64,000 nt of DNA from the NCBI GenBank assembly GCA_964448135.1, contig CAYUVH010000023.1, forward strand, positions 28,639-92,638, written 5' to 3'. Shown here one piece after another: positions 7,683-15,946 of the stretch. Below the pieces are notes generated by a model. The model did not search any database. It worked only from the letters and a program-made list of their open reading frames with translations, and was not told where the DNA came from. The first letter of the stretch is position 1; the number at the start of each line of letters is the position of its first letter. The position numbers were made by a program, and so were the translations under genes. This DNA is from CAYUVH01 sp964448135 (GTDB lineage Bacteria > Verrucomicrobiota > Verrucomicrobiia > Limisphaerales > UBA8199).

Positions 7683-8939
7683 TCATACGGATTCCTGCCT
7701 TCCCTCTGATTGCGCTCCAGACACCCGCGTTTGTTTCACAAAAAACAGCAACACCGCCGCCACCAGCAGGCAGGCGGCCGAAAATTGAAAGATGCGGCTC
7801 ACCGGGATGTTCGCGTCGCGCAACTTTCCGCCAGCGTAGGTCGTGAGGCCGCCCACGATGCAGGCGAACAAATTCAAAATTCCGTAGCCCGTCGCGCGAT
7901 ACCGTGGATCGGCCACCAGGCAGAGAATCGGCATCATATTGGTATCCGCAAAGGACCGCATGAAACCGTAAACCACCAGCCCCGCGATCGCCAACACCAG
8001 TAAACCGGTGCTGCCCGCCAGCAGCATGCCCGGCGCCGCCACGAGTAGCGCCAGCGCCGTGATGGTGATCCGCCGCCGCTCGCCCGTCCGGCTCCACGAG
8101 TCGGTGAGCGCGCCGCTCAAAATCACGCCCACCAACGCCGCCCCTTGCAGATAGCTCAGCGCCGAAAATCCGGCCGCGCCCTGCCGCAGATGGAAATGTT
8201 CCTTGAAATACGTGGGCATCCAACCCGCCACGCCCCAGCCCGCCACGCCCAGCAAAGCCCAGAATACCAGCGCGAGATAAAACGAGCCCTGGCTGAACAG
8301 GCTGACCATCGCGGGGAAAAATTCCGTGCGGTCGGCCGCTGCGGCGTCCGCCGATTTTTTCGCCCGCGGCAAATCGCGCAGCAGAAAAAGCAGCACGATG
8401 GAGTAAAGGATGCCGACAACCCCAAATATTTTGAAGGCGTATCCCCACGGATGATTCTCCGCCAGCCAGCCACCCACACCGCCGAGTCCCGAGCCGACCA
8501 TGACGCCGCTCACGTGAATGCCGTTGGCCAGCGAGCGGGTCGGGCCCCGATGATAATCCATGATCAACGCCATCCCCGCCGGGATGTAGAAGGCCTCGCT
8601 CACGCCCATCAGCGCCCGCGCCAGCAGTAATTGGTTGAACGTTTGCGCGTGGCCGGTGATCCACGTGATGGCCGACCACGCAAACAGGCTCCCGATGATC
8701 ACCTGGCTCCGGCTGAAACGGTCCGCGAGAAATCCGGCGAACGGACTCAGCACGCCGTAAACCCAGAGAAAACAGGAGGTCAGCAGCCCGAACTCCGCAT
8801 CGGTCATCGGGATGGCCTCCTTGACCGACCCATGCATCGTCATGAGCATGTTCCGGTCGAGGTAGTTCAGGAACGCGACAAACCAAAGCAGGCCCACGCA
8901 CAGCCATGCCCGCCCGGGAGCTGGGGAAACCGCGGTCAT
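7683..8939 (-). CDS. MFS transporter, probably anion/sugar-acid:cation symporter type
   Basis: A 418-residue major facilitator protein with about 12 hydrophobic segments. The N-terminal LWFVAFLNYLDRNML, the loop FAGFLADRFSRSQVII (the MFS G-x-x-x-D-R-x-x-R motif between TM2 and TM3) and LARALMGVSEAFYIPAG fit the ACS (hexuronate/glucarate/phthalate) branch. It would import a sugar acid or similar anion across the inner membrane. Its ATG overlaps the stop of the upstream secreted repeat protein by 4 bases (8936-8939), indicating translational coupling. In this catabolic cluster it is the likely importer for the product released by the secreted enzymes. Substrate is inferred from context only. 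Confidence 0.88.
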   Translation of the reverse strand: MTAVSPAPGRAWLCVGLLWFVAFLNYLDRNMLMTMHGSVKEAIPMTDAEFGLLTSCFLWVYGVLSPFAGFLADRFSRSQVIIGSLFAWSAITWITGHAQTFNQLLLARALMGVSEAFYIPAGMALIMDYHRGPTRSLANGIHVSGVMVGSGLGGVGGWLAENHPWGYAFKIFGVVGILYSIVLLFLLRDLPRAKKSADAAAADRTEFFPAMVSLFSQGSFYLALVFWALLGVAGWGVAGWMPTYFKEHFHLRQGAAGFSALSYLQGAALVGVILSGALTDSWSRTGERRRITITALALLVAAPGMLLAGSTGLLVLAIAGLVVYGFMRSFADTNMMPILCLVADPRYRATGYGILNLFACIVGGLTTYAGGKLRDANIPVSRIFQFSAACLLVAAVLLFFVKQTRVSGAQSEGRQESV

Positions 8940-9835
8940 TTCGTCAGCCGCAGCATCCCGTTGGCCGCGCCGATCCGGCCATCCGTCTCGGAACTCTTCA
9001 GCATGGGTTCCAGCAACTCGATGCCTTCACTCAACCCGCGCAAGCCGGTCACGATCCCGACTTCCAGCTGCTCGTTCGCCTTGCCCTTGCCATACGGCTG
9101 CAACTGCGCCTCCAGTTCGCGAATCGCCGCCCCGTCCCGTTCATGCAAGAGCAGCGCCGTGATCAAATAAACCCGCGCGATCGAATCAGCCGGTTCCTGC
9201 TTCAATTGCACGCGCAATTTCGCCATCGAATTCGTCGAAACCGGATTCAACCGCGAGAGCGCAAATCCCGCCCGCAAGCGCGCCACCGGATCGCTCGAAT
9301 CCAGCATCCCGGCCAGCGCCGCTTCATCCCGCTCGCGCTCGGCGGAACTGGCGGACAACACCATGTCCCAGCGCGGAAACGCCGCCGCCGCGTCATCGGC
9401 GGTCTTGAGCCATTCGATCATCACCTCCCGATCCGCCCGCGTGACTGCGTTCAGCTTGCCCAGGCTCTCCGCCGCCGATATGCGGTCGGTCGCCTGCGGG
9501 TCGCGCACCGCCCCGCGAATCCTTTCGATGCAGCCCGCCCGCTCATCGCCGCTGGTCGCCCGCGCCAGCACCCGCCACACCCCGATGCGATACGGTGCCG
9601 TCGCCGTGACGGCTTCCGCGCGAAACAACACCGCCACCTTGTTCGACGATTCCCCGTTGTCCAGCAGCGCCTCCGCCGCATGAATCCGCAGCCACTGCGC
9701 CTGCGTCTCCATTTCGTGCTCCAGCCCGGCCACCAGCTTTTCGCGTCGCGCGCTCATGTTTTTTTCCGCCGGATCAGCCTCGAGCGATGCTGCCAGCATG
9801 GCTGCGAGAACCATGCCGACGGAGGCGAATCGCAC
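8936..9835 (-). CDS. Secreted alpha-helical repeat (HEAT-like) protein of unknown function
   Basis: A 299-residue protein. The GTG at 9835 gives a good signal peptide (RFASVGMVLAAMLAASLEA); the frame is open upstream only because it runs into the repeat element at 9837-9954. The mature part is built of short helical units with recurring A(A/E)xLxxL patterns (WLRIHAAEALLDNG, DRISAAESLGKLN, ARLRAGFALSRLN, GRIGAANGMLRL), resembling HEAT/PBS-lyase repeats. Such scaffolds bind proteins or other ligands; no catalytic motif is visible. The 3' end overlaps the MFS gene (ATGA), so it is co-translated with the transporter, which is unusual for a periplasmic protein and hints at a functional link with uptake. 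Confidence 0.65.
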   Translation of the reverse strand: MRFASVGMVLAAMLAASLEADPAEKNMSARREKLVAGLEHEMETQAQWLRIHAAEALLDNGESSNKVAVLFRAEAVTATAPYRIGVWRVLARATSGDERAGCIERIRGAVRDPQATDRISAAESLGKLNAVTRADREVMIEWLKTADDAAAAFPRWDMVLSASSAERERDEAALAGMLDSSDPVARLRAGFALSRLNPVSTNSMAKLRVQLKQEPADSIARVYLITALLLHERDGAAIRELEAQLQPYGKGKANEQLEVGIVTGLRGLSEGIELLEPMLKSSETDGRIGAANGMLRLTK

Positions 9836-9836
9836 C

Positions 9837-9954
9837 GGACGGCGGCTGTGGCGAAGCCCAGCCGCGGCGGATCGAAATTTACATTCATCAAACAAGATAA
9901 CTGGCTCGCCCTTCAAAGGTTCTTGCCGCTCCGGCCGGACTTCGCCGCCCACCG
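9837..9954. mobile_element. MITE-like element with about 30-bp terminal inverted repeats, copy 1
   Basis: The left end (9837-9865) is identical over 29 bases to 61028-61056. The right end, read in reverse, matches the reverse complement of the right end at 61122-61150 except for a 6-base gap and a few substitutions. The left arm folds as GCGGCTG/CAGCCGC enclosing GGC-GAA-GCC. Element size is 118 bp here and 123 bp at the other locus. No ORF of its own. It lies directly upstream of the HEAT-like gene, in the same orientation as the second copy upstream of waaA. Confidence 0.7.
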
Positions 9955-9982
9955 GTGAAAAAATTCGCGCAATCGTAGCCAG

Positions 9983-11137
9983 TCATGCCATTACACTTTC
10001 CCTGCGCGGCACCGGCCCGAGCGTCTCGCCCGCGGACCAGCTCAACGGCATGGTGATTTCCGTCTGGTCGTTGAGTTGCTTCTCGCGCCGCCGCATCTGG
10101 TCGAGCAACCGCGCCGCCTGCCGCCCCAGTTCCTCCTCGTCCACCGTCACCGCGGCCATCCGCCGCGTCAGCGCCCCGTCGCGCCACGTGCCGCCGAAGC
10201 TGATCAACGACAATTCCTCCGGCACTCGCACGTTCATCTGATTGAGGATCAGGTAAACCGACTCCGTCTGCGAATCGAACGGACAAAACAGCACCGTGGG
10301 CCGGTCAGCGCGGCTCAACATCTCACCCAGGTTCCGTTTCAAAAACTCATCGTGCGCCGGCGTGAGCTGCGCCGAATCGTCATAGCGCACAAAATCCTCC
10401 GGCAGTTCCCCGCCGCCCTCCGACAATCCGGCGCGCAGCCCCGCCTCATACTGGCTGCCCAGGCCCGCGCGCTGAAAGGCAAAAAATGCCGCCCGCCGAT
10501 GCCCTTTGCCCAGCATCGCCGTTGCCGCGCGACGCCCCACTTCGCGCGCCGAAAACGAAACCAACGGCGCCTGAATGCCTTCCACGCGCCGATGGCAAAA
10601 CACGATCGGAATCCCCCGTTCATGCAGCGGCCGCAATTGGTGCGCCGGCGTGGGCGGCACGGTCGTCGGCACCAGCGCCACCCCCGCCACCCGCTTGTCC
10701 ATCAATTGCAGCAGCGAATCCGCCTGGCGGAACAGATCGTTGCTGGTGTCGCACACGATCACCTGGTTGTGCAGCTCATTCGCCGCCGTGTGAAATCCCC
10801 GCTGCAGCGATGGATAAAAACCGCCCCGCGTATCGGGGATCACCAGCGCAAAAATATCCAGCCCCGAATTGAGCCGCTCCATCGCCGACTCATGCACGAA
10901 CGTGCCGCTGCCGCGGACCCGGCGGATCAATCCATTCCGTTCCAGTTCCGCCAGCGCATGCCGCACCGTGTTTCGTGAAACTTCCGACGAAGCCGCCAGT
11001 GCCAGTTCCGTCGGCAGCGCATCCCCCGGCTTCAATCGCCCGCTGCGCAGCTCCTGTAGTAAATAGACCCGCAACCGTTCATGCTTCGGAATTCCGCTGC
11101 TCTCCTCAGGCTGATTATTCTGTTGCGGAATGGTCAT
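9983..11137 (-). CDS. GntR-LacI hybrid transcriptional regulator (AraR-like)
   Basis: A 384-residue regulator. Residues about 18-90 form a GntR winged helix (LRSGRLKPGDALPTELALA, VSRNTVRHALAELERNGLIR, GSGTFVHE). Residues about 95-370 form a LacI/GalR-type periplasmic-binding-protein fold for an effector (FALVIPDTRGGFYPSLQRGF, VPEELSLISFGG, AAVTVDEEELGRQAARLL). This architecture is known from AraR of Bacillus, a sugar-responsive repressor. It heads the minus-strand catabolic cluster and is divergent from the plus-strand operon beginning at 11276, so it probably senses a sugar or sugar acid and controls one or both. A palindrome CTTGCGGCAAG at 11171-11181 in the shared promoter region is a candidate operator. 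Confidence 0.9.
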   Translation of the reverse strand: MTIPQQNNQPEESSGIPKHERLRVYLLQELRSGRLKPGDALPTELALAASSEVSRNTVRHALAELERNGLIRRVRGSGTFVHESAMERLNSGLDIFALVIPDTRGGFYPSLQRGFHTAANELHNQVIVCDTSNDLFRQADSLLQLMDKRVAGVALVPTTVPPTPAHQLRPLHERGIPIVFCHRRVEGIQAPLVSFSAREVGRRAATAMLGKGHRRAAFFAFQRAGLGSQYEAGLRAGLSEGGGELPEDFVRYDDSAQLTPAHDEFLKRNLGEMLSRADRPTVLFCPFDSQTESVYLILNQMNVRVPEELSLISFGGTWRDGALTRRMAAVTVDEEELGRQAARLLDQMRRREKQLNDQTEITMPLSWSAGETLGPVPRRESVMA

Positions 11138-11170
11138 TTGTTGGAACTTGATAGAACAACTAAAACCGCC

Positions 11171-11181
11171 CTTGCGGCAAG
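11171..11181. promoter_or_regulatory. Candidate operator palindrome between divergent transcription units
   Basis: CTTGCGGCAAG is a perfect inverted repeat about a central G, 34 bases upstream of the regulator start. Its position suits autoregulation by the GntR-LacI protein. Only one clear copy was found, so the assignment is tentative. Confidence 0.3.
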
Positions 11182-11212
11182 CCTTTAATTGACTAATTCC
11201 AAAATAAACCGC

Positions 11213-11241
11213 TTGCCATGACCCATTGCCAGTGCTTTAGT
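11213..11241 (+). promoter_or_regulatory. Possible sigma-70 promoter for the plus-strand catabolic operon
   Basis: TTGCCA at 11213-11218 and TTTAGT at 11236-11241 are separated by 17 bases and lie 35 bases before the first gene. The match to consensus is moderate; a second TTGCCA sits inside the spacer. Confidence 0.3.
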
Positions 11242-11275
11242 AATAAAAAGTTGTAGGAACATATACAGACAACCT

Positions 11276-12535
11276 GTGTCCGCCGATCCCCACAAACAAA
11301 TACAAAAAATTGAAAAAATTGATTTGGCCGACCAAGTCAACCCGCGAGTTCGTGGACGCTTCCTCAAAAACCTCGGCAACTTCCAAACCGAGCTCGCCCG
11401 AGTTCTCGCCGGCTTCGTCCCCGCCCTTGTTGTCTGGTCGCAACGCAAGCAACTCCCCGCGCTCATCTTCCGCTCCCTCCGCCGCGTCCAGGACCTGCGC
11501 CAGCGCGGTCGTGAACTCGGCGTTTCCTTCGACGACATGCACATCAGCGGCAACGTCCCCGGCCGCGAGCTGCTCGAAAAGCTCTGCCACGCCCCCGACA
11601 CCGCCGACGTGCTGCAAGGCGGAATGGTTCTCGTCCACGAAACCCTGGTCACCGCCATCGAGGAGTATCTCAACGACAACGCCGGCGTCTACGATTCACC
11701 CAGCGTCTCGCTGCTCGAAGCCGACCGCGACGAATTGCGCGCTCAGGTCACCTGGGCCCGCGAAGCCGTGGCCATACTGTCGCGGGACACCGGCGCACAA
11801 TCTGACAACGGTTTCATCCGTGAAATCCAAAACCTGTGCGAAGGTCTCCCCGCTCTGCTCCGCGAACACAACGTGCGGGGCGGCGCGCTTTTGAAAACCG
11901 GCCGCCAGATCGGCGCGCTTCCGCTTTCGGAAGCCAGTCTGCCGCTCGGATTCCGCCACCTCGAATTTGGTCCCGAGTCGCCCGGCGCCAATCCGGACTA
12001 CTCCGCCCGCTCGCATTATCACGCCGTCAATTTTCTACAGGAAGTGCAGGCGGCTGATTCCTGCGCCTCGCTGCTCTTCGACGCACCCGACATGCCGTGG
12101 GATTTCTTTTTGGACCTCAGCCGCCACATGTGGGACGAATCCCGCCACGCGATGTTCGGCGAATCCAAACTCGCCGAGTTGAGCATCAGCGCCGCTGCCG
12201 CCGGCCTTTCCACCAAGGCCTACACGATGCGGCAGACGCTCTCGCCCCTTGATCGTTACGCCGCGCTTTCGACCCAGGAGGCCGACGCGTTTCCCGGCAA
12301 ACACCAGGGTCTCAAGGACGCCGTCGCGCACGACGACGCCCTGAGCGCCAAGGCCTGGAGCTACGACATCGCCGACGAAACCCAACACCTGCGCTACGGC
12401 ACGAAGTGGATTCCGATCATGATGGAGAAGATGGGCGATCCTCGCAGCCACGAGCAGGTCAAAGCCGACGCCTGCAACTGGCGAGTCAGTGTGCTGGCGG
12501 AAGTGTACAAGCCGGCAGCGGCAACGCTTCGCTGA
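11276..12535 (+). CDS. Ferritin-like DUF455 family protein
   Basis: A 419-residue protein with GTG start. Helical carboxylate/histidine motifs are visible: DLSRHMWDESRHAMFGESKL (about residues 280-300), DALSAKAWSYDIADETQHLR and YGTKWIPIMMEKMGD near the C-terminus. These E/D-x-x-H helices match the ferritin-like DUF455 family, expected to hold a di-metal centre; its reaction is not established. No signal peptide. It is the first gene of the plus-strand operon, and the D-threonine aldolase-like gene starts 3 bases after its stop. A di-iron oxidase or dehydratase role in the same pathway is possible but is inference. Confidence 0.65.
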   Translation: MSADPHKQIQKIEKIDLADQVNPRVRGRFLKNLGNFQTELARVLAGFVPALVVWSQRKQLPALIFRSLRRVQDLRQRGRELGVSFDDMHISGNVPGRELLEKLCHAPDTADVLQGGMVLVHETLVTAIEEYLNDNAGVYDSPSVSLLEADRDELRAQVTWAREAVAILSRDTGAQSDNGFIREIQNLCEGLPALLREHNVRGGALLKTGRQIGALPLSEASLPLGFRHLEFGPESPGANPDYSARSHYHAVNFLQEVQAADSCASLLFDAPDMPWDFFLDLSRHMWDESRHAMFGESKLAELSISAAAAGLSTKAYTMRQTLSPLDRYAALSTQEADAFPGKHQGLKDAVAHDDALSAKAWSYDIADETQHLRYGTKWIPIMMEKMGDPRSHEQVKADACNWRVSVLAEVYKPAAATLR

Positions 12536-12538
12536 CAA

Positions 12539-13651
12539 ATGACGCCGCCGGAGACCATTTCCGATATTGAACAATTGCCCACGCCCGCCGTGGTGGTGGA
12601 CGCCAGAGTCGCGCTCCGAAATCTCCAGCGCCTCGCCGACTACGCGACGGAGCATAAGATAGGCATTCGCCCGCACACCAAAACGCACAAAAGCAAATTC
12701 ATCGGTTCGCTCCAATTGAAGTTCGGCGCCATCGGACTCACCACCGCGAAGGCGGGCGAAGCGGAGCAAATGCAGGCGGTAACCGACGATTTGCTTGTCG
12801 CTTATCCGGCGGTGGACCCCTCCCGTTGTCGCCGGTTGGCGGAACTCGCGAAAACAAAAACCATCCACGTCGTCGCCGATAGTATAACAGGAATCGAAGC
12901 GCTGGCCCAAGCCGCGAAGGCGGCAGGCAGCACGTTGGGTGTCGTGGTTGAGATGGATGTCGGCATGGGCCGCACCGGTGTCGCGACACCGCAGGATTCA
13001 CTGAAGCTCGCCCAGAAAATTTCGCAAACTCGTGGACTGCGCCTCGACGGGATTCTCTGTTACCCCGGCAACATCTGGGACCCGGCGGATAAACAGGCTG
13101 CGCCCCTCGCCGCCGTCTCAGCCAAACTCCAGGAAGCCCTCGTTCTCTGGCAGGCCGCCGGCCTCGAGGTGAAAATCGTTTCCGGGGGCTCCACACCCAC
13201 TGCCTATCGTTCCCATCTCGTTCCCCAATACACCGAGATTCGCCCCGGCACCTACGTCTTCAACGACCTCAACATCCTCAACGGCGGCTACTGCACGCTG
13301 GAGGATTGCGCCGCGCGCATTATCTGCACCGTCGTGAGCGATGCCGTGCCCAATCAAATTGTCCTCGACGGCGGCACGAAAACTTTCACCAGCGATATCT
13401 GCCTCACCGCCCGTGACAGCGGTCACGGTTACATCGTTGAATACCCGAAGGCAAAACTCACGAAACTGAGCGAAGAACACGCTCAAGCGGACCTGTCACA
13501 ATCGTCGCAACGGCCCAAAGTGGGCGAACGCGTCTCCGTCATTCCCAATCATATTTGTCCCTGCGTGAACTTGCAGGACGCCATCTGGTGGCGCGAGGAG
13601 GACGGCACGCTGCAACGGCTCAACGTGGACGCCCGGGGAAAACTCTCATGA
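12539..13651 (+). CDS. D-threonine aldolase-like PLP enzyme (alanine-racemase fold)
   Basis: A 370-residue fold-type III PLP enzyme. The PLP lysine lies in IRPHTKTHKSKF near residue 45. VVEMDVGMGRTGV, VSGGSTPTAY and EIRPGTYVFND are typical of the D-threonine aldolase/D-serine dehydratase-like group. The C-terminal NHICPCVN supplies the His-x-Cys metal site that separates this group from alanine racemases. Such enzymes split 3-hydroxy-D-amino acids into glycine and an aldehyde (or dehydrate D-serine) and need a divalent metal. The stop overlaps the next ATG (ATGA, 13648-13651). Substrate in this operon is unknown. Confidence 0.85.
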   Translation: MTPPETISDIEQLPTPAVVVDARVALRNLQRLADYATEHKIGIRPHTKTHKSKFIGSLQLKFGAIGLTTAKAGEAEQMQAVTDDLLVAYPAVDPSRCRRLAELAKTKTIHVVADSITGIEALAQAAKAAGSTLGVVVEMDVGMGRTGVATPQDSLKLAQKISQTRGLRLDGILCYPGNIWDPADKQAAPLAAVSAKLQEALVLWQAAGLEVKIVSGGSTPTAYRSHLVPQYTEIRPGTYVFNDLNILNGGYCTLEDCAARIICTVVSDAVPNQIVLDGGTKTFTSDICLTARDSGHGYIVEYPKAKLTKLSEEHAQADLSQSSQRPKVGERVSVIPNHICPCVNLQDAIWWREEDGTLQRLNVDARGKLS

Positions 13652-14499
13652 TTATCGATGTTCACAGTCACGCGTGGAAATTTCCGGATGATTTCACCGA
13701 GGATTTCTCGCGCCAGGCCCGCCGCGCGCGCGCCGGCATGGAAGTGGATCTGACCGTCCGCTACGAGGATTACCGGGCGGCGGCGCCCGCCGATTCGAAA
13801 GCCATCGTCTTCGGCGGCAAAGCGAAGCTGAGCGGCACCTGGGTGGACGATCGTTACGTCGCCAAATACGTCGCCGCCGATCCCGAACGTCTCATCGGGT
13901 TTCTCTGCGTGGATCCCACGCAACCCGGCTGGGAACGCGAGATGGAATTCGGCCACCAGGAACTCGGCCTGCGCGGCATCAAACTCCTGCCGATGTACGC
14001 TGGGTTTCGCCCTGACGAAGAGCTCATCGAACCGCTCTGGCGCTATGCCGCGAAACACAGCCTCCCGGTGCTGCTGCACAGCGGCACCACGTTCATCGCG
14101 CAGGCGCCGCTCGAATGCACCCTGCCCCGCCACCTGGACACCGTCGCGATCCGCCATCCCGAAGTGAAGATCATCATGGCGCATCTGGGCCATCCGTACG
14201 AAGGCGAATGCGTCGTCACCATTCGCAAGCACCCGAATGTCTACGCCGACATCAGCGCGCTGCACTATCGACCCTTCCAGCTTTATCACAGCCTGATGCT
14301 CGTCCAGGAATACGGCGTCTGGCACAAGCTCCTCTTCGGCACCGATTATCCCTTCACCACCGTCAACGCCACCGTTGAAGGCCTTAAGAAGCTCAACCGC
14401 ATGACCGACGGCACCGGTCTGCCGAAGCTTAACGAAAAGTCCATCGACGAAATGATCCATCGCAACGCGCTGACCTTGCTGGGACTCAACTCCAAATGA
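13648..14499 (+). CDS. Amidohydrolase-2 family metal-dependent hydrolase
   Basis: A 283-residue TIM-barrel hydrolase. The metal-site pattern is clear: IDVHSHAWKFP (HxH, after strand 1), VLLHSGTT, IIMAHLGHPYEG, and LLFGTDYPF with the C-terminal Asp. This subfamily includes decarboxylases and lactonases (ACMSD, OMPDC, LigI) as well as hydrolases. The ATG at 13648 is chosen because it overlaps the stop of the preceding gene and begins exactly at the barrel's first strand; a longer upstream frame would run deep inside the neighbour. It also overlaps the following gene by 4 bases. Confidence 0.85.
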   Translation: MIIDVHSHAWKFPDDFTEDFSRQARRARAGMEVDLTVRYEDYRAAAPADSKAIVFGGKAKLSGTWVDDRYVAKYVAADPERLIGFLCVDPTQPGWEREMEFGHQELGLRGIKLLPMYAGFRPDEELIEPLWRYAAKHSLPVLLHSGTTFIAQAPLECTLPRHLDTVAIRHPEVKIIMAHLGHPYEGECVVTIRKHPNVYADISALHYRPFQLYHSLMLVQEYGVWHKLLFGTDYPFTTVNATVEGLKKLNRMTDGTGLPKLNEKSIDEMIHRNALTLLGLNSK

Positions 14500-15467
14500 G
14501 CACCGCACCAAAACCCGAACGCGTCGCCGTCGTCGGCCTCGGCCTGCTGGGCCGCGGGATAGCCGGATGTTTTCTGGGACACGGCTTCGAAGTCGTCGCC
14601 ATCAGCCGCCGTGAATCGCAACATGACGAAGTCCGCCAGCAACTGGCCGTGATGATGGACGAACTCGTGGAGCTCGGCGGTTTTCCCGCCCGGCTGCGCG
14701 ACGAATGGTCATCGCGCTACATCGCCGCCACCGATTACGCACCCGCCACCGATTGCTCTTTCGTCGTGGAAAGCGTCACCGAAGACATCGCTGCCAAGGC
14801 CGCCACGTTCGACGCTCTCGAAGCCGTGGTGTCCCCGGAAGTTGTCATCGCCACGAATACTTCCGCCATTCCGATCAGCCGCCTCCAACAAGGCCGCAAA
14901 ATTCCCGGCCGCTTCGTCGGCATGCACTGGGCCGAGCCCGCGCACGCCACGCGCTTCATGGAACTCATCCGTGGCGAAAAAACAAGCGACGCCACCCTCC
15001 AAACCGCCGCCGCCATGGCCCGCCGCCTCGGCAAGGAACCTTGCATCTGCCAGAAGGACGTTCCCGGTTTCATCGTGAATCGCATCGGTTACGCGATGTA
15101 TCGCGAGGCGCTCAACGTTCTGAACTCAGGCATCGCCGACGCCGCCACCATTGATTGCGCCATGCGCAATGCCCTCGGCCTGTGGGCCAGCGTCTGCGGC
15201 CCGTTTCGGTGGATGGACATCACCGGCGGCCCTGAACTCTACGCGAAGGCCATGCAACCGGTTTTGCCCGACTTGAGCAACTCCACCGAAATCCCGCCTG
15301 CGATCCAAAAACTCGCAGCTGAAGGCGCGCAGGGGATCACGAACGGCCGCGGCTTTCATCAATACACGAAAGAGGAAGCCCGCCACTGGGAAGAACTTTA
15401 CCGCCGGCACGCCTGGCGGGTCGCCAAAATGCAGAACGAATGTTTTCCCATCCAAAAACCATCATGA
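14496..15467 (+). CDS. 3-hydroxyacyl-CoA dehydrogenase family NAD-dependent oxidoreductase
   Basis: A 323-residue protein with N-terminal Rossmann fold VAVVGLGLLGRGIAGCFLGH and the family motifs TNTSAIPISRL, FVGMHWAEP and KDVPGFIVNRI. The C-terminal helical domain holds NALGLWASVCGPFRWMDITG. The HW in FVGMHWAEP matches the usual HFxxP catalytic His region. Some members act not on acyl-CoA but on small hydroxy acids (for example L-gulonate or carnitine dehydrogenases), which would fit a catabolic operon without thiolase or enoyl-CoA hydratase genes. Overlaps both neighbours by 4 bases (14496-14499 and 15464-15467). Confidence 0.88.
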   Translation: MSTAPKPERVAVVGLGLLGRGIAGCFLGHGFEVVAISRRESQHDEVRQQLAVMMDELVELGGFPARLRDEWSSRYIAATDYAPATDCSFVVESVTEDIAAKAATFDALEAVVSPEVVIATNTSAIPISRLQQGRKIPGRFVGMHWAEPAHATRFMELIRGEKTSDATLQTAAAMARRLGKEPCICQKDVPGFIVNRIGYAMYREALNVLNSGIADAATIDCAMRNALGLWASVCGPFRWMDITGGPELYAKAMQPVLPDLSNSTEIPPAIQKLAAEGAQGITNGRGFHQYTKEEARHWEELYRRHAWRVAKMQNECFPIQKPS

Positions 15468-15928
15468 ATGATCGCGAACAGAAATTGGAAGCGCTCGGTT
15501 ATCCCCTGAACAAACGTTCGCCGGAAGGCGCGCTCGTTGATCCCCTGGCCATTGCTGGAAATCTCCTCTACGCCTCCGGGCAAGTGCCGTTCGACGGTGA
15601 TCAGTTGGTGAGCAAGGGGAAGGTGCCGTCGCAGGTGAACGCCGAAGACGCGACCAAAGCCGCCGCCCTCTGCGCCGCAAACGTGCTCCGTTCGGTCAGC
15701 GCCCACATTGGCTCGCTCGACAAAATCGAGCGCCTCGTTCGCATCACGGGATACGTCAATGCCGACAACGATTTCACGGATTGCCATCTCATCATCAATG
15801 GCGCGTCACGCCTGGTGCGCGACGTCTTCGGCGAAGCCGGCCGCCATGCCCGCACCGCGCTGGCCATGAACCAACTCCCCCTCGGCGCCAGCGTCGAGGT
15901 CGAAATGATTTTTCAACTCAAGTCCTGA
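15464..15928 (+). CDS. RidA/YjgF/Rid-family enamine-imine deaminase
   Basis: A 154-residue Rid-family protein of the longer YjgH/endoribonuclease-L-PSP type. Characteristic stretches are GNLLYASGQVPFDG, AALCAANVLRSVSAHIGSLD, RITGYVNADNDFTD and ARTALAMNQLPLGASVEVEM, including the conserved Arg of the last. RidA proteins hydrolyse reactive enamines/imines released by PLP enzymes, so its presence beside a PLP aldolase/dehydratase is consistent. Start at 15464 is set by the ATGA overlap. The next gene starts 18 bases after its stop, the largest gap within the operon. Confidence 0.88.
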   Translation: MNDREQKLEALGYPLNKRSPEGALVDPLAIAGNLLYASGQVPFDGDQLVSKGKVPSQVNAEDATKAAALCAANVLRSVSAHIGSLDKIERLVRITGYVNADNDFTDCHLIINGASRLVRDVFGEAGRHARTALAMNQLPLGASVEVEMIFQLKS

Positions 15929-15946
15929 CCTCCTAAACGACACCAT

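Noticed and set aside
14496..15467. Fatty-acid beta-oxidation operon
   Set aside because: Only a 3-hydroxyacyl-CoA dehydrogenase-like gene is present; no thiolase, enoyl-CoA hydratase or acyl-CoA enzymes are nearby.
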